DNA of 64,000 nt, from positions 1 to 64,000 of the forward strand of contig CAYQBN010000009.1 in assembly GCA_964415795.1 (NCBI GenBank). Reading direction: 5' to 3'. Every line of letters starts with the position of its first letter. Position 1 is the stretch's first letter. Source of the DNA: CALITV01 sp964415795. Its GTDB lineage: Bacteria; UBP6; UBA1177; JAKLFG01. The notes below the pieces were generated by a model, which saw only the letters and a list, made by a program, of their open reading frames with translations, searched no databases and was not told where the DNA came from. The translations under genes and the position numbers were made by a program. This document shows positions 1 through 8,391 of the stretch, piece by piece.

Positions 1-1317
1 GCTGACAAGGACGAAGAGGCGCTCGGCACCGACCCGACCGACAAGGACACCGACGATGACGGATCCGACGACCTCGCCGAGATCGTCTACGAGGAGAACA
101 ACCCCGGCGGCGCCGACCCGCTCGACCCGAACAAGAAGATACCCGACGGCATCTTCTATGTCGTCCTCCCCTACAATTCGCAGGAGGATGTCCAGCGGAC
201 GCTCGAGTTCTCGACCGTCATCGAGGCGGTGGATGTCGCGCTTCTCGTCGATCGTTCCGGTTCGATGCAGGAGGAGATAGACAACATCAAATCGGAACTC
301 AAGACCAAGGTCATCGACAAGATCCACACGGAACTTACCATCAGCACCGCGTTCGGGCTCGCCACCTTCCTCTGGACGCCCAACCCGCCCTACGCTCTGA
401 TCGAGTATGTGACGCTCGACGCCGACAAGGTGGGACAATCGGTGCTCGACATCGGCGACGCAGTGGGCGACGACGAGTACCTGCCGCCGGCGATCTTCAT
501 GCTCGCGACCGGCGCCGAGTTCCACGGCCGCGTCGGCGCCTGTATTCCCGGTTTCGGCGGATGCAACCAAACGATGATCGCCGACTCGGTGTGGGAATAT
601 CAGAAGGTCGACTGCACCGGCCAGTTGGGAAGCCTCGGCGGCGCCTGCTTTAGACCGAAGTCAATGCCCATCTTCGTCATCGTCACCGACGAGGTGGTCA
701 AAGAGTGTCCCAAGGTAGCGCAAGGATGGGATGAATGTCAGTGGGAACTCGGCGACCCGATAAACATCGCCGAGGCGATCGCCGCGATGAACGGCATCGG
801 CGCGAAGCTCATCGGCATCGACACCGGCTTCGATGACAACGGGAATGTGACCCACGAGCCGCAGGAAGGTTTCCAGAAGATCGCTGAACAGACCGGCTCG
901 CTCGACAAGAACGGCAACATGTTCTACTACCACACACAGAATACCGACGGCAGCGGCCTTTCCGATCAGATCGCCAACGCCGTCAAGGACCTCACCACCT
1001 ACATCGACATGGATGTGACGACCGGCAGCATGTCGGACGAAGAGTGCAACGGCCATTCGGCGAAGGAGTTCGTGAAGTCCTCGAAGACGGTGAAAGCAGA
1101 ACCGGCCGACGGCGTGAGCAATCAGGACGAAACGACCTTCTACTCGGTCAAACAGGGAACGATCGTCTGGTTCGATGTCCGCTTCTACAACGATTTCTGC
1201 CCCAACCCCAATCCCTATCCGGTCACCTACCAAGCGCTCGTGACGGTGCTCGGCAACGGCGCTTACCTTTCCTCGCGCCTCGTGACGGTCGTCGTGCCGG
1301 CCTCGGATATGCAGTAA
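1..1317 (+). CDS. VWA-domain surface protein, 5' end outside the window
   Basis: The reading frame is open from base 1, so the start lies upstream; about 438 codons are present. The first codons encode an acidic D/T/K-rich stretch (DKDTDDDGSDD) of thrombospondin type-3 character. A von Willebrand A domain follows, with an intact MIDAS motif (DRSGS at about 256-270). Two later stretches, YHTQNTDGSGLSDQIANAV and TTFYSVKQGTIVWFDV, match the lipoproteins at 49444 and 51504, so this is a third member of that local family. VWA domains usually bind protein ligands through a divalent metal, and the TSP3-like repeats bind calcium. By analogy with its paralogs I infer an outer-surface lipoprotein, although the signal peptide is not in view. 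Ligand unknown. Confidence 0.9.
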   Translation, partial: ADKDEEALGTDPTDKDTDDDGSDDLAEIVYEENNPGGADPLDPNKKIPDGIFYVVLPYNSQEDVQRTLEFSTVIEAVDVALLVDRSGSMQEEIDNIKSELKTKVIDKIHTELTISTAFGLATFLWTPNPPYALIEYVTLDADKVGQSVLDIGDAVGDDEYLPPAIFMLATGAEFHGRVGACIPGFGGCNQTMIADSVWEYQKVDCTGQLGSLGGACFRPKSMPIFVIVTDEVVKECPKVAQGWDECQWELGDPINIAEAIAAMNGIGAKLIGIDTGFDDNGNVTHEPQEGFQKIAEQTGSLDKNGNMFYYHTQNTDGSGLSDQIANAVKDLTTYIDMDVTTGSMSDEECNGHSAKEFVKSSKTVKAEPADGVSNQDETTFYSVKQGTIVWFDVRFYNDFCPNPNPYPVTYQALVTVLGNGAYLSSRLVTVVVPASDMQ

Positions 1318-1325
1318 CAAAAAAA

Positions 1326-1404
1326 GACCTTCCCTTTTCAATAAACATCGAGTATTCTCTTTACTAAAACAGGTGTCTTTGATTCTTGGAAAGGAGGGAA
1401 GGTC
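1326..1404 (+). promoter_or_regulatory. Inverted repeat overlapping the ribosome-binding site of the 1405 gene
   Basis: GACCTTCCCT at 1326-1335 is the exact reverse complement of AGGGAAGGTC at 1395-1404. The right arm covers most of the Shine-Dalgarno (AAGGAGGG at 1391-1398) and ends on the base before the ATG. In a transcript that includes both arms, the 10-bp stem would close a 59-base loop and hide the ribosome-binding site. The pairing is visible in the sequence; a regulatory role is inference. Confidence 0.45.
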
Positions 1405-2463
1405 ATGATGACCAAGATGCTTATCGTGTTTTTGATTTGTTTTGCTTTTTTAACACCACTCTCCGCTGAGCCGCCGGAGGAGACTTGGACATCCTGCGAT
1501 GCCGAGACCACCTGTCCCGACCAAATGCAGTGTGTCAAGTTCGAGGATATGCCGACGGCGGTCTGCTGGCCGGCCGACAGCGACCCGTGCGAGTACTGCG
1601 CCGGCGCCGAATGCGCGATCCTCGAGTCGTATCCCCCGCAAGTCATCTGCGGTGGCGGCGCCGAGGAGACTGAACCGACCGCCTGCACAGAAGACGGCGA
1701 CTGCCCCGAGAACATGTTCTGCTTCAATGGTTTCTGTACCGGTGGCACTGATCCGGTCGACGCGACGACCTGCAAGAACGAGGCGGGCTACTGCGTCATC
1801 GGCGAGACGAGCGGATTCTGCGAGTGCATCACCGGTGAAGGGACCGCGTGGAGTGAGGAAGAGCCGGTTGATCCGGAACCGGGCGACGGAGAAACCCCTC
1901 CGCAACCGTTCTTCCTGCCCACCACGGAAGAGTGCACTGCAAAACTCGTGGAGACATGCGGAGAAAAAGTCCCCGATGTCAAGGACTTCTGTGGCAAAGA
2001 ACTCTTTGAGGCATGCCTCGATGCCGTCAAATGGGTCGAGGGAACTTGTTTTGACACCAAGATAAGCGAGGAAGAACAGGCGGCACTCGACCGGGGCGAG
2101 TGGGTCGGCGAGTGGTCGCAGATGGTCTATCAATGCTGTCAGGAGACCACCCTTGAAGAGATAGCGACCGATCTCGAGGAGATCCAACAGTGTGTCGCCG
2201 AGAAGAGTTGCGAAGAATGTCTCGACGGCGGCGATGATGTCAAGCCTTCTCTCCCCTGCCAAGACGATGCCGATTGCGGCGAAGGTGGCACTTGTGTTGA
2301 CGGACAGTGCCAGTGGGAGGAGGAGCCGGTGAGCGGCGGCGAAGAACAGAGCGACAGCGACGCCGTCTATACCGCGACCGGCGACGACCAGACAAAGACC
2401 GGCGAATCGGCGACCACGCCTAAAGAAAGCAGTGGCTCGGGCTGTTCACTCGTGCTCTTTTGA
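1405..2463 (+). CDS. Secreted cysteine-rich protein with repeated CxxDxDC modules
   Basis: No named family is recognised. The first ~20 residues are a signal peptide (MMTKMLIVFLICFAF, then cleavage near SAEPP). The mature part has several short Cys modules of the pattern C..D.DC..N..C..G.C, for example CTEDGDCPENMFCFNGFC and, near the end, CQDDADCGEGGTCVDGQC. These resemble the small disulfide modules common in exported Myxococcota proteins. A central segment of about 110 residues is rich in Glu and paired Cys. The protein ends in SGSGCSLVLF with no following membrane helix. The start is supported by AAGGAGGG six bases upstream. It probably sits at the surface or in the periplasm with the VWA protein before it. 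The 10-bp inverted repeat around its ribosome-binding site is unusual. Confidence 0.8.
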   Translation: MMTKMLIVFLICFAFLTPLSAEPPEETWTSCDAETTCPDQMQCVKFEDMPTAVCWPADSDPCEYCAGAECAILESYPPQVICGGGAEETEPTACTEDGDCPENMFCFNGFCTGGTDPVDATTCKNEAGYCVIGETSGFCECITGEGTAWSEEEPVDPEPGDGETPPQPFFLPTTEECTAKLVETCGEKVPDVKDFCGKELFEACLDAVKWVEGTCFDTKISEEEQAALDRGEWVGEWSQMVYQCCQETTLEEIATDLEEIQQCVAEKSCEECLDGGDDVKPSLPCQDDADCGEGGTCVDGQCQWEEEPVSGGEEQSDSDAVYTATGDDQTKTGESATTPKESSGSGCSLVLF

Positions 2464-2493
2464 TCTACCTGCCCCTTTTTCCCGACACCCCCC

Positions 2494-2522
2494 TTGCCAT
2501 TTCATTTCGAGGTGCCTATAAT
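2494..2522 (+). promoter_or_regulatory. Sigma-70-type promoter for the 2560 gene and trxA
   Basis: TTGCCA (2494-2499), a 17-base spacer, and a perfect TATAAT (2517-2522). The expected start is near 2529, giving a leader of about 30 bases before the ATG at 2560. Confidence 0.75.
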
Positions 2523-2559
2523 TTCCTCCATGTATGAACTTTACCCGAGGGAGGGCGTC

Positions 2560-3090
2560 ATGCGTTTGTTTGTAGGTGCCTTTTCGACCTTTTTCGTTTT
2601 GTTCCTTTCGGCACAGGAAGCAACGATAACGCTGGTAAGCGGCAAGACCATCAAGGCAAAGATAGCGAAGATCGAAGCGGAGAAGTACAACGGCACCGGC
2701 CGCGAAACGGTGCGGGAGATCTCGGTCGTTCAGGGAAGCAGTGAGTATATGCTCTCGTTCGACAAGATCGCCTCGATGCGCCTTGTCGAAACCGACGACA
2801 TGTCGTGCTATGAAGACTCGAACTACAAGCCGACCCGCGAGTTCTGCACGCGCAAATTGGTGTACGAGGTCAAACTCAAGACACCGGAGAAGAACAAGCA
2901 GAAGATCGAGATCGTTGACGATCGCAAGTTCATCTTCTCGTTTGCCGACAAAACCGATCCGGTCGTTACCTTCTTTTACAAGATAACGGCTAGCGACGAA
3001 GGTAAGGAGACCGAACTCAGCATCAAGGATCTCGAATCGCGCGTCAAGGACTTCCAGCAGAACGGTATCAAGACCATAACCTTCAACTAA
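2560..3090 (+). CDS. Exported protein of unknown function
   Basis: I do not recognise this 176-residue protein. It starts with a signal peptide (MRLFVGAFSTFFVLFLSAQ). The next residues (EATITLVSGKTIKAKI) suggest a small beta-rich domain, and the rest is a charged alpha/beta sequence with two Cys (near DDMSCYEDSN and EFCTRK) that could form one disulfide. An in-frame start 66 bases upstream lies within the promoter -35 box, so I chose the ATG at 2560, preceded by GAGGGAGGG. The stop codon TAA shares its last base with an in-frame ATG of the thioredoxin frame, so the two genes are probably co-transcribed. It may be a redox or envelope partner, but nothing shows that directly. Confidence 0.75.
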   Translation: MRLFVGAFSTFFVLFLSAQEATITLVSGKTIKAKIAKIEAEKYNGTGRETVREISVVQGSSEYMLSFDKIASMRLVETDDMSCYEDSNYKPTREFCTRKLVYEVKLKTPEKNKQKIEIVDDRKFIFSFADKTDPVVTFFYKITASDEGKETELSIKDLESRVKDFQQNGIKTITFN

Positions 3091-3104
3091 TGATAGGATT
3101 CGCC

Positions 3105-3428
3105 ATGCTTACCATCACAAAAGACAACTTCGGAAAAGAAGTGGAACAGTTCTCCGGTGTCGTTCTCGTCGACTTCTGGGCCCCATGGTGCGGTCCCTGC
3201 CGCATGGTGGCGCCGGTCCTCGAGGAACTCGCCGAAAAAGATTTCAAGGGGGACGCGCGTATCAAGTTCGGAAAGATAAATGTGGATGAAGAACAGGAAC
3301 TCGCCACCCGCTTCAAGATACGCGGTATCCCCACCATCAAGATATTCAAGAACGGTCAAGAGGTCGAGCAGTTCGTCGGAGCGGCTCCTAAGACGACCTA
3401 CCTCGATATAATCAAACGGCACCTATAA
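3105..3428 (+). CDS. trxA: Thioredoxin
   Basis: Reduces protein disulfides in the cytoplasm using electrons from thioredoxin reductase. The 107 residues match the usual length. The active site WCGPC follows VDFWAP, and the cis-proline loop is intact (RGIPTIKIFKNG). There is no signal peptide, so it is the cytoplasmic form. I chose the ATG at 3105 because AGG lies just upstream and it gives the standard N-terminus; an ATG at 3090 would add five residues and overlap the previous stop. The 3' end overlaps the convergent queA gene by six bases. Confidence 0.95.
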   Translation: MLTITKDNFGKEVEQFSGVVLVDFWAPWCGPCRMVAPVLEELAEKDFKGDARIKFGKINVDEEQELATRFKIRGIPTIKIFKNGQEVEQFVGAAPKTTYLDIIKRHL

Positions 3429-4460
3429 GATCAGCATACAATCGCCGTAACTGAAAAAACGATATCTCTCGGCGACTGCTTCGCGGTAGGCCCGCATGAT
3501 GAGATCGTGACCGGCAAAGGCCGACACCATCATGAGAAGTGTCGACCGCGGCAAGTGGAAGTTGGTGAGCAGCGCGTCTACGAACCGGAAGGTATAGCCG
3601 GGATAGATGAAGAGCCGCGAGAAGCCCTCTCCCGCCGCGAGCACTTCCCCCACAGAGGCAGTCTCAAGCGTACGCACGGTGGTAGTGCCGACCGCCAGTA
3701 TCCGCCGTCCCGCCGCCTTGTCGGCATTCAGTCGTTCCGCCGTTTCCGATGAAATATGATACGCTTCGCGGTGCATGACATGTTCCTCCACCCGCTCGAC
3801 CTTCACGGGAAGGAATGTCCCGATGCCGACATGAAGTGTCACGCACTCGACATGACCGTTGGTCCGATCGCGGATCTTGGCAAGCACCTCTTCGGTAAAA
3901 TGCAATCCCGCCGTTGGCGCCGCGACCGAACCTGCGGCCCGGGCATAGACCGTCTGATAGGTTTCACGATCGATCGGCCGGCTCCGTTTTTCACCGCGCC
4001 GCTTGAGGATATACGGTGGCAACGGCATGTCCCCGGCCCGTTCAAGAAATGCAATCGTTTCTTCAGGGGAGAACGAAAAACGGATGCGGCATAACTCCCC
4101 CTCGCGCGAAACGACATCGGCACTGCCACCCGCATCGAGGAGTATCCTCTCTCCTATACGAAGCCGCTTAGACGAACGAGCAAGCGTATCGCAGGTGCCA
4201 TCGGCACGGCTATTGAGATAGAGGAACTCGACCGCGCCACCGCTCTCCTTTCTGCCAAAGAAGCGGGCCGGAAGAACACGGCTCTCATTGAGAACGACCG
4301 TCGTATGTTCATCGACCAGCGACAGGATATCGGCGAATCGATGATGCTCGATCACACCGGTATCGCGCCGCACCAACATCATCCGTGATGCCCCGCGCGG
4401 TGCCGGTTCAGCGGCGATCAACTCTTCAGGAAGTTCGTAATCGAATAGGGAAACATCCAT
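3423..4460 (-). CDS. queA: S-adenosylmethionine:tRNA ribosyltransferase-isomerase QueA
   Basis: Transfers and isomerises the ribosyl moiety of AdoMet onto 7-aminomethyl-7-deazaguanine in tRNA, giving epoxyqueuosine. The N-terminus (FDYELPEELIAAEPAPRGASRMM) and the later segments PTAGLHFTEE, HVGIGTFLPV and TNFHLPRSTLLMMVSAFAG are family hallmarks. At 345 residues it is full length. It is the last gene of the long minus-strand run, three bases after the spoIID-like gene, and has only a weak Shine-Dalgarno. No other queuosine gene is in view. Confidence 0.96.
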   Translation of the reverse strand: MDVSLFDYELPEELIAAEPAPRGASRMMLVRRDTGVIEHHRFADILSLVDEHTTVVLNESRVLPARFFGRKESGGAVEFLYLNSRADGTCDTLARSSKRLRIGERILLDAGGSADVVSREGELCRIRFSFSPEETIAFLERAGDMPLPPYILKRRGEKRSRPIDRETYQTVYARAAGSVAAPTAGLHFTEEVLAKIRDRTNGHVECVTLHVGIGTFLPVKVERVEEHVMHREAYHISSETAERLNADKAAGRRILAVGTTTVRTLETASVGEVLAAGEGFSRLFIYPGYTFRFVDALLTNFHLPRSTLLMMVSAFAGHDLIMRAYREAVAERYRFFSYGDCMLIL

Positions 4461-4463
4461 GCT

Positions 4464-5618
4464 TCAATACATCTTTCGTGTCTCGGCACCGGGAAGGTAG
4501 TGTCGAAGTATCTCGCGCCAGTTCTTTCCTGCCTGAGCCATCCCCGCCATGCCGTACTGGCAGACGCCGACACCGTGGCCGAAACCCTTTCCTGACAGCG
4601 TCAGTTTCCCGCCCGAAAGCGAGACGGTGAAATCGTTCGAATAGACGGTCATGAAACCGACCGCCTTGCGAAACTGATTGACCTCTATCCTCTTTCCGTT
4701 CACGATGACCGCGGCGACACGCAGATCGCCCTTCTCGATTGTCACCTTCTTGAGTTCTCCCACCGGGTATCCCGCCGCCGCAAGTTTCTTCGACACCTCG
4801 CTGGCACTGAGCACGCGCTTCCACCGATAAAGCGACGAATTCTTGCAGTGATCGCACCTCACCGGCACGAGGTAAGGAACCTCCCTTCCCCACACCTCTT
4901 TCGCGGAAGCGGTATGACCACCACAGGTCGAGTGGAAGTATATCTCGGCCGGCAGATCGTTGTAGACGAGCACCTCGCCGCGCGTCTCGGCGACCGCCTG
5001 ATTTGCGGAAAGGTCCTCCTTCTCAAGACCACCGTAGACCTGATCGAGCACCGTCGGCTCGAGGTCGTAGAGTGCGTTACGGGGACGAAGTACCTTTTTA
5101 TGCACCGCATAGGTTCGAGCAAGGACCGCCTGCGCTTTCTTCGCTTCGAGATGCCAGCCCGGCATGATCTCCTTGTTGACGACACCGCGCACATACTCCT
5201 CGATATGCAGGTCGTTGATCGCCGTCAGTCCCTTTTCAGAGCGGATACTCTCTATCTTTCCGCGGAACAGACGGCCATTCACCGACATGAAACGGAATTT
5301 CGGCGAAAAGATGACGACGCCGGGATACGCTCTGCCGCAGATCGTCTGTTTTCCGTCCGGAGCAGGAAATACTCGGCATTCACCCTGTATGGCGCCAAGC
5401 GCATGTCCATCGTTGTCCGTGAGTTGCGCATCGCCATCCAGAACGAGTTCAGATGCGTCTTGCACGATGCCGATGCGAAGCGTCGGATCGAACGAGGTAA
5501 CGGTCGCCTCCGATTTCAGGATTTGAGAAAGAACATCGTCAGCCGAAAGCATCGCTCCCCACAAAACGATCGTTGAGAGCAGGACGCTACTCGGAAACTT
5601 CGACGACAACCGATTCAT
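4464..5618 (-). CDS. SpoIID/LytB-domain protein (putative peptidoglycan-processing enzyme)
   Basis: SpoIID-family proteins are lytic transglycosylases acting on denuded glycan strands. The hallmarks are present: VRGVVNKEIMPGWHLEAKKA, AQAVLARTYAVHKK, YFHSTCGGHTASAKEVWG and GFGHGVGVCQYGMAGMAQ. A signal peptide (MNRLSSKFPSSVLLSTIVL, cleaved near MLSA-DD) puts it in the periplasm. I chose the ATG at 5618, which gives a clean signal peptide and overlaps the RlpA-like gene by 32 bases; a GTG at 5654 would extend it by 12 residues. The RlpA-like gene immediately upstream acts on the same substrate, so the two probably cooperate in cell-wall remodelling. This is not evidence of sporulation, since the family occurs in many non-sporing bacteria. 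Confidence 0.9.
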   Translation of the reverse strand: MNRLSSKFPSSVLLSTIVLWGAMLSADDVLSQILKSEATVTSFDPTLRIGIVQDASELVLDGDAQLTDNDGHALGAIQGECRVFPAPDGKQTICGRAYPGVVIFSPKFRFMSVNGRLFRGKIESIRSEKGLTAINDLHIEEYVRGVVNKEIMPGWHLEAKKAQAVLARTYAVHKKVLRPRNALYDLEPTVLDQVYGGLEKEDLSANQAVAETRGEVLVYNDLPAEIYFHSTCGGHTASAKEVWGREVPYLVPVRCDHCKNSSLYRWKRVLSASEVSKKLAAAGYPVGELKKVTIEKGDLRVAAVIVNGKRIEVNQFRKAVGFMTVYSNDFTVSLSGGKLTLSGKGFGHGVGVCQYGMAGMAQAGKNWREILRHYLPGAETRKMY

Positions 5619-6243
5619 GTTCCTTGGTGTGTTGTTCCCGGAATCTTTCGGCACCTTCCCGGTCGGCGAATCGGCCTACCCGTACGCGATAAAGCGTTTT
5701 CTCTCCTTGCTCTACATAGATGTACGCCATATCGGAAAGGCCTTTCTCAAGCGAAGCAACGAACGAACGGGCACGCTCGAAAGAGGAAAAAGCCCCCAAC
5801 TGGACCGAAAAGAAGGTACCACTCCCTGCCTGATCGTTGCGGCGAAGCAGGCTGTTCTCACCGGGAAGACCAATAACCGTCACCTTGCCGCGGAGACGAC
5901 CTTTTTGCTCAGGAGAAAGCCTCCTGAACGCTTGTGGCGTAAGGTCGATCACGCGATCTCCCGGACGATCGGTGACCCGCACCACCACCGCCTGCTCGCC
6001 ATCCATGTCACGCACCTCGAGAAGCGTTCCAAAGGGAAACCCCTCGGCGGCACAGGTGAACTGCGACGGGTCGTAGGGCTCCCCGCTCGCCGTCGCCTGT
6101 CCTTTGAAATCCTCACCATACCAAGTAACCCACATAAAGTAGGTGTCGCCGGGAGCAACAGGATGACGAATATTGGGCAACGGAGCACAACCGCAGAGGA
6201 TGCCCATCATCAAAACCGGCAGGAACCGGCGCATGCGGATCAT
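5587..6243 (-). CDS. rlpA: RlpA-family lipoprotein with SPOR domain
   Basis: RlpA is a septal-ring lytic transglycosylase that cleaves denuded peptidoglycan. A lipobox (ILCGC) makes it a lipoprotein. The double-psi beta-barrel follows, with TWYGEDFKGQATASGEPYDP, FPFGTLLEVRDMDG and VRVTDRPGDRVIDLTPQAF. The last ~75 residues (FFSVQLGAFSSFERARSFVA onward) are a SPOR domain, which binds glycans lacking stem peptides and targets the septum. The start codon overlaps the stop of the BY-kinase gene (ATGA), indicating translational coupling. The gene symbol reflects family assignment only. Confidence 0.9.
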   Translation of the reverse strand: MIRMRRFLPVLMMGILCGCAPLPNIRHPVAPGDTYFMWVTWYGEDFKGQATASGEPYDPSQFTCAAEGFPFGTLLEVRDMDGEQAVVVRVTDRPGDRVIDLTPQAFRRLSPEQKGRLRGKVTVIGLPGENSLLRRNDQAGSGTFFSVQLGAFSSFERARSFVASLEKGLSDMAYIYVEQGEKTLYRVRVGRFADREGAERFREQHTKEHESVVVEVSE

Positions 6244-8384
6244 GCGTTTCCCTTCTCGTGCGACTCGCCGTAGTAACGGTACTTTTCGTGGTAGTAGTAA
6301 TAGTACGAACCGTAGCGCCCGCCGCCTTTGAGATCAAGATGGTTCACCACTGCGCCAAGAACCACGGCGTTCGCCTTGGCGAGCTGGGCGATCGAGCGCT
6401 TGAGGATATCACGCGATACCTGCGCGACCTTCACAACGACGACGACACCATCAGTAAGGGTCGCCAAGATCGCCGCATCGGAAACGGCGATGATGGGAGG
6501 AGAATCGAAAACGATGACATCATAGATTCCCCGGAGCCGCTCTATCATATCGCGAAACCGCTTCGACTCCATGAGCTCCGCCGGGTTTGGGGGAATAGGA
6601 CCACAGAGCAGCAGGTCAAGGCCTCGGTACACATTGGTACGAATGAGTTCTTCGATCGGTTTCTCACCAAGGAGGTATGTCGAGATCCCCTCCTTGTTCT
6701 CGAGGCCAAACAATTTATGAACGCGCGGCTTTCGCATATCGGTGTCCACGAGGAGCGTGCGACGCCCCGCGACCGCGAAGCTTACCGCCACATTCGCCGA
6801 GACGGTGGTCTTCCCCTCTTGTGAGACCGAACTGGTGATGAGGAGGGTTTTCGCATTGATGTCAGGATGCGCGAGCCGAATGTTCGTCCGTATGGTTCTC
6901 AGCGACTCGACCGCCGGATCATGAGAGGATCCCTCGAAGGCTATCTCGGCGATCTTGCCAGCCTCCGTCACCTCGAAACGGGGGAAGATGCCCAGCACGG
7001 TTCTTCCGACTATCTGCTCGAGTTCCTCGATGTCCCGAATGCGGGTATCGAAGAACTCGACTGCAAAGATAATGCCCGTCGCGGCGAGAAGCGCCACGAT
7101 GAACCCGATGAGAAGCACGAGATTCTTACGCGGGGAAACAGGGGACCGCGGAACGAGCGCGCGATCTATGATACGCACATTGTTCGACCGCATGAGGGTG
7201 TGGAGATCGGCCTCTTTAGTCCGCTCGAGCACGATATCGTAGAGCTTCTTGTTGGTCTCGACCTCCCGCCGCAACTTGTTGTACTCTATCTCCAGTTTGT
7301 TGAGCTTAAGCGATTCTTGCTGGGCATCCCGCAGCATCGTCTGCAGTTTCTGAATTTCGTTGTCAAGCGACTTTGCTTCGAGACGATACCCTTCTAGCGT
7401 ACCCCGCAACTCATTGAGGAGCGCCCGCCGAATGCTTTCCTCCTCACTCCGCAGGGTCTTTATCTCCGGGTGTTTCTCGTCATAGAGAACGGCTTTCTCA
7501 AGAAGTTTCGCCTTCGTTTGCAGATACTGCATCTTCATGCTCTGAATAAGCGGCTTCTCCCGAAAAAGGTCCAAGGCGAAGAACTCTTCGGTGTCGGCGA
7601 ACTCCAACGCCGAGAGTTCCTCGATGCGCGCCGCCAGAGACTTCTGATAGATCTGCTTCTCGGTCAGCTTCGTTGATATCTCTCCTATCGTTTGAGCGAG
7701 CATCGTCTGCTTCTGCTCGAAGGTCGAGGCGAGAACCTCGTTCTCTTTCTTGAAGGTGAACAGCGAAAGCTCCGACTGCTCCAATTGTTTTTTGAGGTTG
7801 ATGCTCTGTTCCGAAAGCCACTTCGCGGCATCCCGCGTCGCGAGGTACCGTTTCTCTATATTGAACTCGATGTAGGCCGTCGCCACATTGTTCGCAAGGA
7901 ACGCCGCGACTTCTGGATCGGGATCGGAGACGCTTACCTGAACTATATTGGAGTTCTTCTGTGGTTCGACCGTTATCTTTCCCTGAAGGATCGCGACCGT
8001 ATCGATCTTCTGCATTTCGGCCGGATCCTCGAACTGATCCGCGCGAATGCCGAACAACTCGAGCGCATGCTCGTGTGAGAGACCTTCAATGACCTTGGCA
8101 CTCACCGCACGGCTCTTGATTATCTCATATTGGGTCGCCGCATATTCCTTGCTCGCCCAGTAATAATCGGCTCCCGATGAGGTGACCGCCTCGACGCGAC
8201 GACCAAGTATATTTTCCTCCTTCGGGTCCATCTCGAGCATCACCGTTGCCCGATAGATTCGCGGAGCCTTGTAGAGATATGCCGCCGTTACGGTAAGCAC
8301 CACCACCACGATTCCGGTAAAAAGGTACAGGTGCTTGACTATGAGGAGGTAGAATTGCTTGATGTCAAATTCCTTCGCGCCCAT
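6240..8384 (-). CDS. Polysaccharide co-polymerase / tyrosine autokinase (Wzc-type BY-kinase)
   Basis: Controls polymerisation and export of exo- or capsular polysaccharide by cycles of tyrosine autophosphorylation. The order is a Wzz-type N-terminus with a membrane helix (about residues 17-40), a periplasmic coiled coil (about 180-400), the proline-rich segment VPRSPVSPRKN, a second helix (about 423-445), and a cytoplasmic kinase domain. Walker A is SSVSQEGKTTVSANVA (near 519-534), Walker A' is LLVDTDMRKP and Walker B is VIVFDSPP. The C-terminus has nine tyrosines in 15 residues (YGSYYYYYHEKYRYY), the usual autophosphorylation cluster. It follows the Wza-like gene by a few bases. The ATG at 8384 is preferred to the GTG at 8387, although no clear Shine-Dalgarno is seen. 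Confidence 0.95.
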   Translation of the reverse strand: MGAKEFDIKQFYLLIVKHLYLFTGIVVVVLTVTAAYLYKAPRIYRATVMLEMDPKEENILGRRVEAVTSSGADYYWASKEYAATQYEIIKSRAVSAKVIEGLSHEHALELFGIRADQFEDPAEMQKIDTVAILQGKITVEPQKNSNIVQVSVSDPDPEVAAFLANNVATAYIEFNIEKRYLATRDAAKWLSEQSINLKKQLEQSELSLFTFKKENEVLASTFEQKQTMLAQTIGEISTKLTEKQIYQKSLAARIEELSALEFADTEEFFALDLFREKPLIQSMKMQYLQTKAKLLEKAVLYDEKHPEIKTLRSEEESIRRALLNELRGTLEGYRLEAKSLDNEIQKLQTMLRDAQQESLKLNKLEIEYNKLRREVETNKKLYDIVLERTKEADLHTLMRSNNVRIIDRALVPRSPVSPRKNLVLLIGFIVALLAATGIIFAVEFFDTRIRDIEELEQIVGRTVLGIFPRFEVTEAGKIAEIAFEGSSHDPAVESLRTIRTNIRLAHPDINAKTLLITSSVSQEGKTTVSANVAVSFAVAGRRTLLVDTDMRKPRVHKLFGLENKEGISTYLLGEKPIEELIRTNVYRGLDLLLCGPIPPNPAELMESKRFRDMIERLRGIYDVIVFDSPPIIAVSDAAILATLTDGVVVVVKVAQVSRDILKRSIAQLAKANAVVLGAVVNHLDLKGGGRYGSYYYYYHEKYRYYGESHEKGNA

Positions 8385-8391
8385 CACACTA

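Noticed and set aside
4464..5618. Sporulation capability from the SpoIID-like gene
   Set aside because: SpoIID/LytB-domain proteins occur widely in non-sporing Gram-negative bacteria, and no other sporulation gene is visible.
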